A program made the position numbers and the translations under genes. Below are positions 56,581-64,000 of a stretch of DNA of 64,000 nt, piece after piece. Every line of letters begins with the position of its first letter. The stretch's first letter is position 1. The stretch lies in assembly GCF_018613695.1 (NCBI RefSeq), contig NZ_JAGGPR010000005.1, positions 927,571-991,570 on the forward strand, read 5' to 3'. The stretch comes from Arthrobacter sp. ISL-95 (lineage in GTDB: Bacteria; Actinomycetota; Actinomycetes; Actinomycetales; Micrococcaceae). The notes under the pieces are model-generated. The model saw nothing but the letters and a program-made list of their open reading frames with translations. It searched no databases and was not told the origin of the DNA.

Positions 56581-57453
56581 ATGACCTCATCATCCAGCCA
56601 GGATCTTCTGCCTGCCGAACTCACCATGGGCACCGTCATGCTCAAGGTGGGCGACATGAAGGTCATGGGCGACTACTACCAGCGTGCCCTTGGCTTGGAG
56701 GTTGTGGGCGAGCAAGACGGCGGACTCTATCTGGGGCGCTTGGGTAAGCCGGTGGTCCACCTGGCCCCGGCGGCGGGGCTCCAGGTCCCGGCAAGGGGAG
56801 AGGCCGGGCTGTTCCACACGGCCATCCTGTTCCAGGACCAGCCATCGCTGGCCGCGACGATTGCCACCGCCGCGGAATACGAGCCCCGGGCTTTCGCAGG
56901 GAGTGCTGACCATTTGGTAAGCGAAGCCTTCTACTTCACTGACCCGGAGGGCAATGGCATAGAGCTTTACTATGACAAGCCGCGTGAGCTCTGGCAGTGG
57001 GACGGCAAGAATGTGGTGATGGACAATGTGGCATTGCCCCCGCAGCGCTTCCTCCAACAGCACCTGAGTGAAGCGGCCGTGACCGGGCAGCTCGAGGCCG
57101 CTGCCGGCATCGGGCATGTTCACCTTCAGGTGGGTGACGTGGAGTCTGCGCAAAAGTTCTACGTGGAAACACTCGGGTTCGAGCGGACCGCAGGGTGGCA
57201 CGGCCAGGCATTGTTCGTTTCCGCGGGTGGCTACCACCATCACATGGCCATGAACGTCTGGAACAGCCGTGGAGCAGGTCCCCGCAAAGACACTCTGGGC
57301 CTGGGTGAGGTGCTGATCGAAGTCCCCGGCGGTGACGACGTAGCAGCGCTGGCCGATCGCCTCAAGGTTGCGGCTGTACGGCATCATCACACCGGAGCCG
57401 AGCTTCACTTTGAGGATCCCTGGCGGAACAAACTGCGGGTTGCCGTCCGCTAA
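56581..57453 (+). CDS. VOC-family ring-cleavage dioxygenase-like protein (CatE-like)
   Basis: A 290-residue protein with two vicinal-oxygen-chelate modules (about 10-130 and 170-290). Segments MGTVMLKVGDMKVMGDYYQRALGL, LYYDKPRELW, GHVHLQVGDVESAQKFYVETLGFE and YHHHMAMNVWNS match the CatE/YfiE type, in which His and Glu bind Fe(II). Catechol or hydroquinone cleavage in quinone detoxification is the likely role. A palindromic operator candidate precedes it. The next gene is on the same strand about 120 bases away. Confidence 0.85.
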   Translation: MTSSSSQDLLPAELTMGTVMLKVGDMKVMGDYYQRALGLEVVGEQDGGLYLGRLGKPVVHLAPAAGLQVPARGEAGLFHTAILFQDQPSLAATIATAAEYEPRAFAGSADHLVSEAFYFTDPEGNGIELYYDKPRELWQWDGKNVVMDNVALPPQRFLQQHLSEAAVTGQLEAAAGIGHVHLQVGDVESAQKFYVETLGFERTAGWHGQALFVSAGGYHHHMAMNVWNSRGAGPRKDTLGLGEVLIEVPGGDDVAALADRLKVAAVRHHHTGAELHFEDPWRNKLRVAVR

Positions 57454-57575
57454 AGCCCTCTCTGCCTGAGTGCCCGCGCGCCCGTTGTGCTGCACTAGGC
57501 TGGACGGAGACGGTGCGGAGTCTTCCGGATTCCGTGCCGCCGACCCGTCAGCACGAAGGAATGAGAGTACTTTCC

Positions 57576-58013
57576 ATGGGCTTTGCCGAAATTTTTGTAG
57601 CCACCCACGATGAAGCACTCAAGCGGGCAGCAGCTCTGGACAAAGGTGCGGATGTGACCGGCCCGGCCGTGCGGATTGACGGCATTACCGACTTCGAAGT
57701 CGAACAGTTGGGCGACCTTGCCGGGCAAGCGGTCCACGCCGCCGGGGCTGACTACGAGCTTGCCTTGGTAGACGTCACCAGTGATGCCCTCTTGGGTGTC
57801 CCCGAAGCAATGGTGCGGGCTTTAGCCGAGCTTCTCACCTATGAGAGCGAAGGCGACGCCAACGTTCTCGACGACGTCGCGGCCGCCTGGGCTGCGCAGG
57901 ACGACATGCCTTTCGATGCCGCGCAATCACGCCAGTATGTCCAGCAACTGGCTGCCCTTGCAACGGACGTTGAAAAGGCGGAGCGCACCGGGCTCTACGT
58001 CTGGTCCGAATAA
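57576..58013 (+). CDS. Uncharacterised acidic protein
   Basis: Not recognised. A 145-residue soluble, acidic protein without signal peptide or membrane segment. It starts MGFAEIFVATHDEALKRA with an internal DGITDFEVEQLGDLAGQAV and a long helical C-terminal half (AWAAQDDMPFDAAQSRQYVQQLAALATDVEKA). ATG 57576 is preferred for a purine-rich stretch at suitable distance; ATG 57561 would add five residues. Codon use looks like its neighbours. It sits between the VOC gene and rpsP on the same strand. Confidence 0.7.
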   Translation: MGFAEIFVATHDEALKRAAALDKGADVTGPAVRIDGITDFEVEQLGDLAGQAVHAAGADYELALVDVTSDALLGVPEAMVRALAELLTYESEGDANVLDDVAAAWAAQDDMPFDAAQSRQYVQQLAALATDVEKAERTGLYVWSE

Positions 58014-58249
58014 GCCCTTGGTTCGCGGAAGGCCGCACCACTAATGGGGGGGAGTGGGGAAGAACACGCCGCCGCGCTTAGCCGAAGTCGTATTTACTCC
58101 GGGCATCTGGCACAATAGACAGGTACTCGATCGGTGCGGCCCCTCTCTCCGTACTCGTATCTTGTCCTTCGAACCGTCAAGTATGGCCCGCCCCACGGGT
58201 GCAGAACGTCGGGTTCAACCTCGTTTCAGAAACAGGAGTGACCACAAAA

Positions 58250-58669
58250 GTGGCCGTAAAGATTCGCCTTAAGCGCTTCGGTAAGATGCGCGCACCGTAC
58301 TACCGCATCGTCGTCATGGATGCCCGCGCCAAGCGCGATGGCCGTGCCATTGAAGAGATCGGCAAGTACCACCCCACCGAAGAGCCGTCGTACATCGAGG
58401 TAGCCTCCGAGCGCGCCCAGTACTGGCTTTCCGTTGGTGCCCAGCCCACCGAGCAGGTTGCCGCGATCCTCAAGATCACCGGTGACTGGCAGAAGTTCAA
58501 GGGCCTGCCGGGCCAGGAAGGCACCCTGAAGACTAAAGCTCCGAAGGAAGCCTTCGTAGCCCCGGAGAAGGGTTCCGTCATCATTCCGGAAGCCATCACC
58601 AAGAAGGCCAAGAAGGACGAAGCCGAAGCTCCGGCCGAGGCTGAAGCAGAGACCACCGAGGCTGAGTAA
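58250..58669 (+). CDS. rpsP: 30S ribosomal protein S16
   Basis: A small-subunit protein of 139 residues: [38 protein letters not shown] and a Lys/Ala/Glu-rich C-terminal tail typical of actinobacteria. GTG 58250 gives the standard N-terminus; GTG 58238 would add four residues and is closer to AGGAG. A TGGCACAATAGAC element about 120 bases upstream may be the promoter. The khpA start follows one base after the stop. Confidence 0.95.
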   Translation: MAVKIRLKRFGKMRAPYYRIVVMDARAKRDGRAIEEIGKYHPTEEPSYIEVASERAQYWLSVGAQPTEQVAAILKITGDWQKFKGLPGQEGTLKTKAPKEAFVAPEKGSVIIPEAITKKAKKDEAEAPAEAEAETTEAE

Positions 58670-58670
58670 G

Positions 58671-58913
58671 TTGCTGGCAGAAGCGCTCGAGCACTTGGTC
58701 CGTGGGATCGTCGACAGCCCTGAGGATGTCAAGGTCAGTGCCAAGAACAACCGCCGCGGGGAGTCCCTCGAGGTGCGTGTTCACCAGGAGGACCTCGGAC
58801 GGGTGATCGGCCGTCAGGGACGCACCGCACGTGCATTGCGCACCGTGGTTGCAGCCTTGGCTGGTGGCGAACAGGTCAGGGTCGACGTCGTCGACACCGA
58901 CCGTCGCCGGTAA
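58671..58913 (+). CDS. khpA: KH-domain RNA-binding protein KhpA
   Basis: An 80-residue KH-domain protein between rpsP and rimM, the conserved place for KhpA. The RNA-binding loop reads IGRQGRTARALRTVV. The start is TTG 58671, one base after the rpsP stop, giving MLAEALEHLVRGIVD. A hairpin at 58938 separates it from rimM. Confidence 0.9.
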   Translation: MLAEALEHLVRGIVDSPEDVKVSAKNNRRGESLEVRVHQEDLGRVIGRQGRTARALRTVVAALAGGEQVRVDVVDTDRRR

Positions 58914-58937
58914 CGCGCTCAGCACTACTTGTCTTAG

Positions 58938-58975
58938 ATCCGGCCCCTTCACCGAATATGGTGGAGGGGCCGGAT
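58938..58975 (+). terminator. Hairpin between khpA and rimM
   Basis: ATCCGGCCCCTTCACC (58938-58953) and GGTGGAGGGGCCGGAT (58960-58975) pair over 16 positions with one G-T, loop GAATAT. The following TGCTTTAT is only weakly T-rich. It could be an attenuator or a processing site between two parts of one operon. Confidence 0.6.
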
Positions 58976-59044
58976 TGCTTTATCCACAATTTCCTGTCCG
59001 TTGCCGCCACACGGCGCGGGCACTACAAGAATTCAGAGGAACCC

Positions 59045-59599
59045 ATGCAGCTCCAGGTGGCCCGGATCGGTAAACCCCATGGCATCCGCGGCGAGGTTAC
59101 GGTGCAGGTACTCACCGACGCCCCCTCCGAGCGTTTCGTCGCCGGAACCGAGTTCGTGGTGGAGCCCGCGTCCGCTGGCCCACTGACCATCCGCAGCGCC
59201 AGGTGGAATAAGGACATCCTCCTGCTGGGCTTCGAAGAGATTGCCGACCGCAACGCTGCCGAGGTCATCCGGGGCGCGAAGCTCTTCATTGAAACCGAGG
59301 AACTCGACGACGAAGACGACGGCGAGGGCTGGTACGAGCACGAGCTGGTTGGCCTGGAGGCCCGGGTTGGTTCGCAAGTAGTGGGCAAAGTTGCCGCTCT
59401 GACCACCCTCCCCGTCCAGGACCTGCTGACGGTCAAGGCTCCCGGTGGCAAGGAAATCCTTATTCCCTTCGTGGACGAAATCGTTCCGGAGGTTAACGTC
59501 GAGGAAGGCTACATCCTTCTCACACCGCCGTCGGGCCTTTTTGAGATCAACGACGACAACCCCAGGGAGCCCAAGGACGGCGCCGGGGATGATGCCTGA
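59045..59599 (+). CDS. rimM: Ribosome maturation factor RimM
   Basis: Binds S19 and helps mature the 30S head. The 184-residue product begins MQLQVARIGKPHGIRGEVTV, has the acidic middle EETEELDDEDDGEGWYEHELVGL and the PRC-barrel motif LPVQDLLTVKAPGGKEILIPFV. ATG 59045 is preceded by AGAGGAACCC. The trmD ATG follows directly after the stop, so the two are coupled. Confidence 0.95.
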   Translation: MQLQVARIGKPHGIRGEVTVQVLTDAPSERFVAGTEFVVEPASAGPLTIRSARWNKDILLLGFEEIADRNAAEVIRGAKLFIETEELDDEDDGEGWYEHELVGLEARVGSQVVGKVAALTTLPVQDLLTVKAPGGKEILIPFVDEIVPEVNVEEGYILLTPPSGLFEINDDNPREPKDGAGDDA

Positions 59600-60400
59600 A
59601 TGAGGATCGACGTTGTCAGTATCTTTCCTGAGTACCTCGCCCCGCTGGAGCTTTCACTTATCGGCAAGGCCCGCCAGGATGGGTTGCTGGAGTTGAATGT
59701 CCATGATCTGCGTACCTTCACCACGGACAAGCACCGCACGGTGGATGACACCCCGTATGGTGGCGGCGCCGGGATGGTCATGAAACCTGAACCGTGGGCA
59801 CAAGCCCTGGAATCGGTGGCCGCTGTCCGTGAAGGCTCCAAGCCGGTGCTGATTGTTCCTTCGCCGGCGGGGGAGAAGTTCAACCAGGCCTTGGCTTATG
59901 AGCTGGCCGAAGAACAGCAACTCGTCTTCGCCTGCGGCCGCTACGAAGGCATAGACGAGCGAGTTATCGATTGGGCTCATGATCATTTCACGGTCCGCCC
60001 TGTCAGCTTGGGCGACTACGTCCTCAATGGCGGCGAGGTGGCAGTGTTGGCCATGGTCGAAGCGATCGGGCGGCTGCTTCCAGGCGTGGTTGGCAATCCG
60101 GAATCCTTGGTTGAGGAGTCTCACTCGGATGGCCTCCTGGAGTATCCCGTTTACACCAAGCCCTCGGCATGGCGGGACCATGACGTCCCCCCGATCCTCC
60201 TCAGCGGCAACCACGGCAAGATTGCACAGTGGCGGCGCCACGAGCAGTTCCGCCGGACGGCGGAGCGCAGGCCGGATCTGATGGAAGGTTTCGACGCCGG
60301 CGTCTTGAGTCGCGCGGACCGGCAGGCCCTGGCAGACCTCGGGTATGAGGTCGTTGACGGCCGCCTGCGTGCCAAGCCCGTCGGCAAGGACGGGAACTAA
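59600..60400 (+). CDS. trmD: tRNA (guanine(37)-N(1))-methyltransferase TrmD
   Basis: SPOUT methyltransferase that modifies G37 of tRNAs to prevent frameshifting. The 266-residue product has [30 protein letters not shown] and the SAM-binding trefoil knot ([29 protein letters not shown]). ATG 59600 adjoins the rimM stop. A 267-base leader region separates it from rplS. Confidence 0.96.
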   Translation: MRIDVVSIFPEYLAPLELSLIGKARQDGLLELNVHDLRTFTTDKHRTVDDTPYGGGAGMVMKPEPWAQALESVAAVREGSKPVLIVPSPAGEKFNQALAYELAEEQQLVFACGRYEGIDERVIDWAHDHFTVRPVSLGDYVLNGGEVAVLAMVEAIGRLLPGVVGNPESLVEESHSDGLLEYPVYTKPSAWRDHDVPPILLSGNHGKIAQWRRHEQFRRTAERRPDLMEGFDAGVLSRADRQALADLGYEVVDGRLRAKPVGKDGN

Positions 60401-60667
60401 GTCCACTTCCCGCCGTCGAAAGTTGCCGTGAGGCCGGGCGGTTGGCCGGATGAGGGCGACTGTGGCAGAATTAACCCTTGTGTCTGCTGGGCTGACACCT
60501 GCCACAGGGGGAGTTCAGCCAACAGTCGGACAACCCGGCGATGCCAATCAGTGGGAGAGCCGGATACTAAGAAACTTCGGCGGAGATTTCCGGTGCGCCT
60601 TCGTGCCCCGGGCTTGTCTGCCGTAACCCAAAGTGAATGACCTGTGGCGTTCACCAGGAGTGGATTA
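60401..60667 (+). other. rplS leader region
   Basis: No gene. It contains TGTGGCAG/CTGCCACA (60461-60468, 60499-60506) around AGAATTAACCC, and a short GTGAA/TTCAC stem just before the AGGAG of rplS (60632-60653). It likely holds the rplS promoter and an untranslated leader; no known L19 leader motif was recognised. Confidence 0.4.
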
Positions 60668-61021
60668 ATGCATATCCTCGATAGCGTAGATGCAGCCTCG
60701 CTGCGTAATGATGTTCCGGAGTTCCGTGCGGGCGACACCCTCAAGGTTCACGTCAACATCATCGAAGGCAAGAACTCCCGTGTCCAGGTATTCCAGGGCT
60801 TCGTCCTGGGCCGCCAGGGTGACGGCGTTCGCGAAACCTTCACCGTGCGTAAGGTTTCCTTCGGTGTCGGCGTAGAGCGTACCTTCCCGGTGCACTCCCC
60901 GATCATCGACAAGATCGAGGTCGTCACCAAGGGTGACGTCCGCCGCGCCAAGCTTTACTACATGCGCGCACTGCGCGGTAAGGCTGCGAAGATCAAGGAA
61001 AAGCGCGACTTCGCCAAGTAA
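60668..61021 (+). CDS. rplS: 50S ribosomal protein L19
   Basis: A 117-residue large-subunit protein at the 30S-50S interface: [30 protein letters not shown] and RVFPV-like [13 protein letters not shown] are the family hallmarks. ATG 60668 has AGGAG at good distance (CAGGAGTGGATTA). A terminator-like hairpin lies about 95 bases after the stop, inside lepB. Confidence 0.96.
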   Translation: MHILDSVDAASLRNDVPEFRAGDTLKVHVNIIEGKNSRVQVFQGFVLGRQGDGVRETFTVRKVSFGVGVERTFPVHSPIIDKIEVVTKGDVRRAKLYYMRALRGKAAKIKEKRDFAK

Positions 61022-61101
61022 GTCTTCCGACTTACGTAACGGGTCCAGGATTCGTGCCCGGTTGTTCCGGAGCAATCCGCAACGCAACAGGGATACGAGT
61101 C

Positions 61102-61782
61102 ATGGACACATCAGAACGCCAGCCCCGGAAACAGGGCTGGCGTTTTGTTTTGCTCGCACTGGTGTTGGCTGTCGCCATCAGCGGCTTGGTCCGGTCCTTG
61201 TGGCTGGATGTTTATTACATTCCGTCCGAATCCATGGAACCACTCTTGGAAGAGGGAGACCGGATCCTGGTCTCACGGACGGCCTTCAACTCCGAGCCGA
61301 TACGTCGCGGGGACGTTGTGGTCTTCGACGGCCGCGGTTCCTTCGCCCCTCTGAGCAGTGGTCAGGGACCGTTCGTTGACGCGGTGTCGGCCGCGAGCCA
61401 GTGGTTCGGGCTCACCGGCAGCGACACCACCTATGTCAAGCGGGTCATTGGGGTCGGGGGAGACCACGTCCAATGCTGCGACGCAGCAGGGCATCTCACG
61501 GTGAACGGTCAGGTTCTTGAGGAACCCTATCTATATCCGGGGAACGATCCCAGCACACAGAAATTTGATGTCGTTGTTCCTGAAGGCCGCCTCTGGCTCA
61601 TGGGGGATCACCGTTCACGTTCTGCTGACTCCCGTGGGCTGCTGGGTGCCCCGGGCGGAGGCATGGTCCCCGTCGATCGCGTTATTGGTGAACCGGTCCG
61701 GATTGTCTGGCCACTTGATAGATTTGCAGAAATGCCTCGCTCAGCGCAGGCCGAAACACCACCACCGAAGAACGGACAGTAA
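61102..61782 (+). CDS. lepB: Signal peptidase I (first copy)
   Basis: Membrane protease that cleaves signal peptides of Sec/Tat exported proteins. The 226-residue product has one N-terminal transmembrane helix (about 14-34). The catalytic Ser44 is in YIPSESMEP and the catalytic Lys113 in TYVKRVIGVGGD. The box GDHRSRSADSRG is intact. ATG 61102 is required because the helix begins near residue 14 and no other start fits. Codons 5-16 contain a perfect terminator-like hairpin and T-rich tract. A second signal peptidase gene adjoins directly. Confidence 0.94.
   Translation: MDTSERQPRKQGWRFVLLALVLAVAISGLVRSLWLDVYYIPSESMEPLLEEGDRILVSRTAFNSEPIRRGDVVVFDGRGSFAPLSSGQGPFVDAVSAASQWFGLTGSDTTYVKRVIGVGGDHVQCCDAAGHLTVNGQVLEEPYLYPGNDPSTQKFDVVVPEGRLWLMGDHRSRSADSRGLLGAPGGGMVPVDRVIGEPVRIVWPLDRFAEMPRSAQAETPPPKNGQ
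61115..61150 (+). terminator. Terminator-like hairpin inside the lepB 5' coding region
   Basis: AACGCCAGCCC (61115-61125) and GGGCTGGCGTT (61134-61144) form a perfect 11-bp stem with loop CGGAAACA, followed by TTGTTTTG. It is the only good terminator downstream of rplS and lies 13 bases into lepB. Confidence 0.75.
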
Positions 61783-62652
61783 ATGCCGGACAAAGCTCCA
61801 GAGAACCCCGAGCGGTACGACGACGACGCCCGGCTCTTGGATGGAACGGCAAGCACCGCCGGCGTGGCTGAGCCCCGCCCGGTGGACGACACCACGCCTG
61901 GCGGCCGCGCGGGGGCGGACGAGTCACGTTCCCGGGATTCCGAAGGCGGATCCCACGCAGCTGAGAAACCGCGCAAGAACCCCGTGCTCGTCTGGGTTAA
62001 GGAGATCGTCACCGTAGTAGCGATTGCGCTGGTGTTGTCCTTCCTTCTCAAGACTTTCCTGTTCAGGGCGTTCTACATTCCGTCCGAGTCCATGGAGAGC
62101 ACCTTGGACGTCAACGACCGAATCTTCATCAATCTCCTGGTGCCCGGGCCTTTCGACCTGGCGCGCGGGGACGTGGTGGTCTTCAGGGATGCCCAGGCTT
62201 GGTTGCCGCCAGTGGCCGCGAAACCGGCCGGGCCCATGGACTGGGTGGGAGATGGCCTCGAGTTCGTTGGTTTGGCTCCTGATAATAATGATCAGCACTT
62301 GGTCAAGCGCATCATCGGCCTTCCCGGGGACAGAATCTCCTGTTGTGACGCAGAGGGCCGTCTTTCCATCAACGGCGTGCCGGTGAACGAGACCTACATC
62401 AACCCCGCCGAGGTACCGCAGCCGAAGACCTTCGATATTGTTGTTCCGGAAGGAAAAGTGTGGGTGATGGGCGATAACCGCAACCACTCGGAAGATTCCC
62501 GTATGCATCAGGAAGTCAACGGGGGTTTCATCAACATTGAGGATGTTGAAGGCAAAGCCACCGTCATTGCGTGGCCGATCAACCGCTGGACCATCCTCGA
62601 TAACTATCAGGACGTCTTCCGTGACGTCCCTGAAGGTACCCCGGCTAAGTAA
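61783..62652 (+). CDS. lepB: Signal peptidase I (second copy)
   Basis: A second type I signal peptidase, 289 residues, starting right after the TAA of the first. It has a longer polar, acidic N-terminal cytosolic part (about 65 residues), one transmembrane helix ([21 protein letters not shown]), Ser103 in [10 protein letters not shown], Lys175 in [11 protein letters not shown] and the box [11 protein letters not shown]. Streptomyces also has several sip genes between rplS and rnhB. The two enzymes may differ in substrate range. rnhB follows closely. Confidence 0.94.
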   Translation: MPDKAPENPERYDDDARLLDGTASTAGVAEPRPVDDTTPGGRAGADESRSRDSEGGSHAAEKPRKNPVLVWVKEIVTVVAIALVLSFLLKTFLFRAFYIPSESMESTLDVNDRIFINLLVPGPFDLARGDVVVFRDAQAWLPPVAAKPAGPMDWVGDGLEFVGLAPDNNDQHLVKRIIGLPGDRISCCDAEGRLSINGVPVNETYINPAEVPQPKTFDIVVPEGKVWVMGDNRNHSEDSRMHQEVNGGFINIEDVEGKATVIAWPINRWTILDNYQDVFRDVPEGTPAK

Positions 62653-62669
62653 GGCACTTGGGCAAAGTG

Positions 62670-63464
62670 ATGGCATCAACGGCTACCGGCTCCAGAGGCA
62701 AGTCCCCGGCCGCGGCGAATATTAAATCCACGGCAAAGGCCAAATCCACTGGGAAGGGAAAATCCACCACGAAGGCCAAGAACCCGGTGGGTTTCCCTAC
62801 CCTTGACATTGAACGGTCATTCTTATCCTCCGGAGTGCGCTTGCTGGCAGGAGTAGATGAGGTTGGGCGCGGAGCCTTGGCAGGGCCGGTCAGCGTTGGC
62901 ATTACTGTGGTGAACCTTGAGGAGCATGGCCTCCTGGCTGACGTCAAGGACAGCAAGCTGCTCAAGCCCGAAGACCGCGACAGGCTTGAACCCCTGGTTC
63001 GTGAGTGGGCTGTGGCCTCTGCTGTGGGACACGCTTCCTCCAAGGAAATTGATGACATTGGCATCATCGCCGCGTTGCGGCTGGCAGGTACCCGAGCCTG
63101 GCTGGAGATCCTGGCCGGTGGCATCAAACCTGACGTGGTCCTGCTCGATGGCAGCCACAATTGGTTGTCGCCGGATGTGCAAGCCTCACTCTTTGACACC
63201 GCGGGGCCCGGTCCGTTGTGCGAAGCACCTGTCCATACCAGGATCAAAGCGGATATGAGCTGCCTCAGTGTTGCTGCTGCCAGTGTTCTGGCCAAAGTTG
63301 CCCGGGACAGGATCATGGTGGACCTGCATTCGGAAATACCCTCTTATGGCTGGAACGTGAACAAGGGGTACGCCACATCTGCTCACCGGGATGTCATCCG
63401 CCTGCAAGGCCCCAGCATCCATCACAGAACGAGCTGGAACCTCACCGGGCCAGACTTGGCCTGA
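62670..63464 (+). CDS. rnhB: Ribonuclease HII
   Basis: Removes ribonucleotides from RNA-DNA hybrids. About 264 residues: an N-terminal Lys/Ser/Thr-rich extension of some 50 residues with [17 protein letters not shown] repeats, then the catalytic [38 protein letters not shown] and the C-terminal [16 protein letters not shown] 62670 is used; TTG 62658 is possible. The basic extension is not part of the E. coli enzyme and may help bind nucleic acid. Confidence 0.93.
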   Translation: MASTATGSRGKSPAAANIKSTAKAKSTGKGKSTTKAKNPVGFPTLDIERSFLSSGVRLLAGVDEVGRGALAGPVSVGITVVNLEEHGLLADVKDSKLLKPEDRDRLEPLVREWAVASAVGHASSKEIDDIGIIAALRLAGTRAWLEILAGGIKPDVVLLDGSHNWLSPDVQASLFDTAGPGPLCEAPVHTRIKADMSCLSVAAASVLAKVARDRIMVDLHSEIPSYGWNVNKGYATSAHRDVIRLQGPSIHHRTSWNLTGPDLA

Positions 63465-63531
63465 GGCCTCCCTGGCCCCTCTGCTATTTCATGTGGCTCG
63501 TGCTGCCCGGCTGATAGTGCAAGATGGAACT

Positions 63532-63876
63532 ATGAGCGCCGAGGACCTTGAGAACTATGAAACCGACATGGAGCTTCAGCTCTACCGTGAGTACCGGGAT
63601 GTTGTCGGTCTGTTCAGCTACGTAGTGGAAACCGAGCGGCGGTTCTACTTGGCCAATCACGTGGACCTGCAGGCCCGCAGCGCGGACGGCGAAGTCTACT
63701 TTGACCTCACCTTGCAGGATGCCTGGGTCTGGGACGTCTACCGCTCCGCCCGCTTCGTCAAGAATGTCCGGGTGATCACGTTCAAGGACGTCAATGTGGA
63801 AGAACTGCCACGGAGCGAGGACCTGGCTTTACCAAAGGATGGAAGCCTTGGGGACTTGGGAGATCTGGGCAACTAA
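63532..63876 (+). CDS. DUF2469 family protein
   Basis: A 114-residue acidic protein: MSAEDLENYETDMELQLYREYRDVVGLFSYVVETERRFYL is nearly invariant across actinobacteria and this gene always follows rnhB. Its function is unknown. The C-terminal part (about 95-114) is variable. The rest of the window to 64000 shows no gene start. Confidence 0.92.
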   Translation: MSAEDLENYETDMELQLYREYRDVVGLFSYVVETERRFYLANHVDLQARSADGEVYFDLTLQDAWVWDVYRSARFVKNVRVITFKDVNVEELPRSEDLALPKDGSLGDLGDLGN

Positions 63877-64000
63877 CGCCTTCCTTTCATCCGTAAGTAT
63901 TCCTCCACAGCATTGACTTCTTTACCTTTACCCACATAGCACTGTGACCCCCTGCCGCCTCACCCCACGAGCCTGAAAGCTGGTGCTTGGAGGTGGTGGT

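Overview
The window is a high-GC actinobacterial chromosome segment. Gene content and order (leuB-ilvE, gltX with tRNA-Gln and tRNA-Glu, an IclR regulator divergent from leuCD, murA-plsC-gpsA-ddl, thiL-DAK2-recG-rsmD-coaD, DUF177-rpmF-rnc-mutM-smc-ftsY, amt-glnK, ffh, rpsP-khpA-rimM-trmD-rplS-lepB-lepB-rnhB-DUF2469) and the frequent GTG/TTG starts point to an Arthrobacter/Paenarthrobacter-type Micrococcaceae. The genus is inferred from synteny and protein style, not from a search.

Layout. 1-5.5 kb: cut-off sensor histidine kinase, leuB, ilvE, a repeat-bearing spacer, an MBL-fold hydrolase and an FAH-family enzyme. 5.6-8.4 kb: gltX, a HAD hydrolase and two tRNA genes that are likely GltX substrates. 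8.4-11.8 kb: two overlapping dynamin-like GTPase genes. 11.8-15.3 kb: DUF1697 and an IclR regulator facing leuCD. 15.5-19.8 kb: murA, acyltransferase, gpsA and ddl (envelope precursors). 19.8-28.1 kb: DUF3515 lipoprotein, thiL, DAK2 protein, recG, rsmD, a spermidine-synthase-like protein, an aminotransferase and coaD. 28.2-30.8 kb: DUF177, L32, RNase III and MutM. 30.8-39.1 kb: an accessory block between mutM and smc holding a secreted protein, an MFS transporter, a beta-propeller-like protein and a 1640-residue secreted multidomain protein. 39.4-47.5 kb: smc, ftsY, an MFS exporter, amt and glnK. 47.5-50.9 kb: a scarred segment with an IS110-type remnant, a glycosyltransferase and zwf, where related actinobacteria usually carry glnD. 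51-58 kb: ffh, a hydrolase lacking the nucleophile serine, thiC under a TPP riboswitch, an amidohydrolase, a VOC dioxygenase and one unknown. 58-64 kb: the conserved rpsP to rnhB block.

How it works together. Most genes are housekeeping: branched-chain amino acid synthesis (leuB, ilvE, leuCD), translation and ribosome maturation (rpsP, rimM, trmD, rplS, rpmF, rnc, rsmD), the SRP targeting pair (ftsY, ffh) with two signal peptidases, and envelope precursors. The most notable signals are sequence-level. There is a perfect 16-bp hairpin inside the first codons of the RNase III gene. A terminator-like hairpin with a T-rich tract lies inside the first codons of the first lepB. Two genes appear to use non-standard start codons (CTG and ATT). 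Two oppositely oriented 32-bp repeat arrays lie downstream of ilvE. The large secreted DUF4082-type protein interrupts the rnc-mutM-smc order. No single undescribed multi-gene defence or mobile system was evident.
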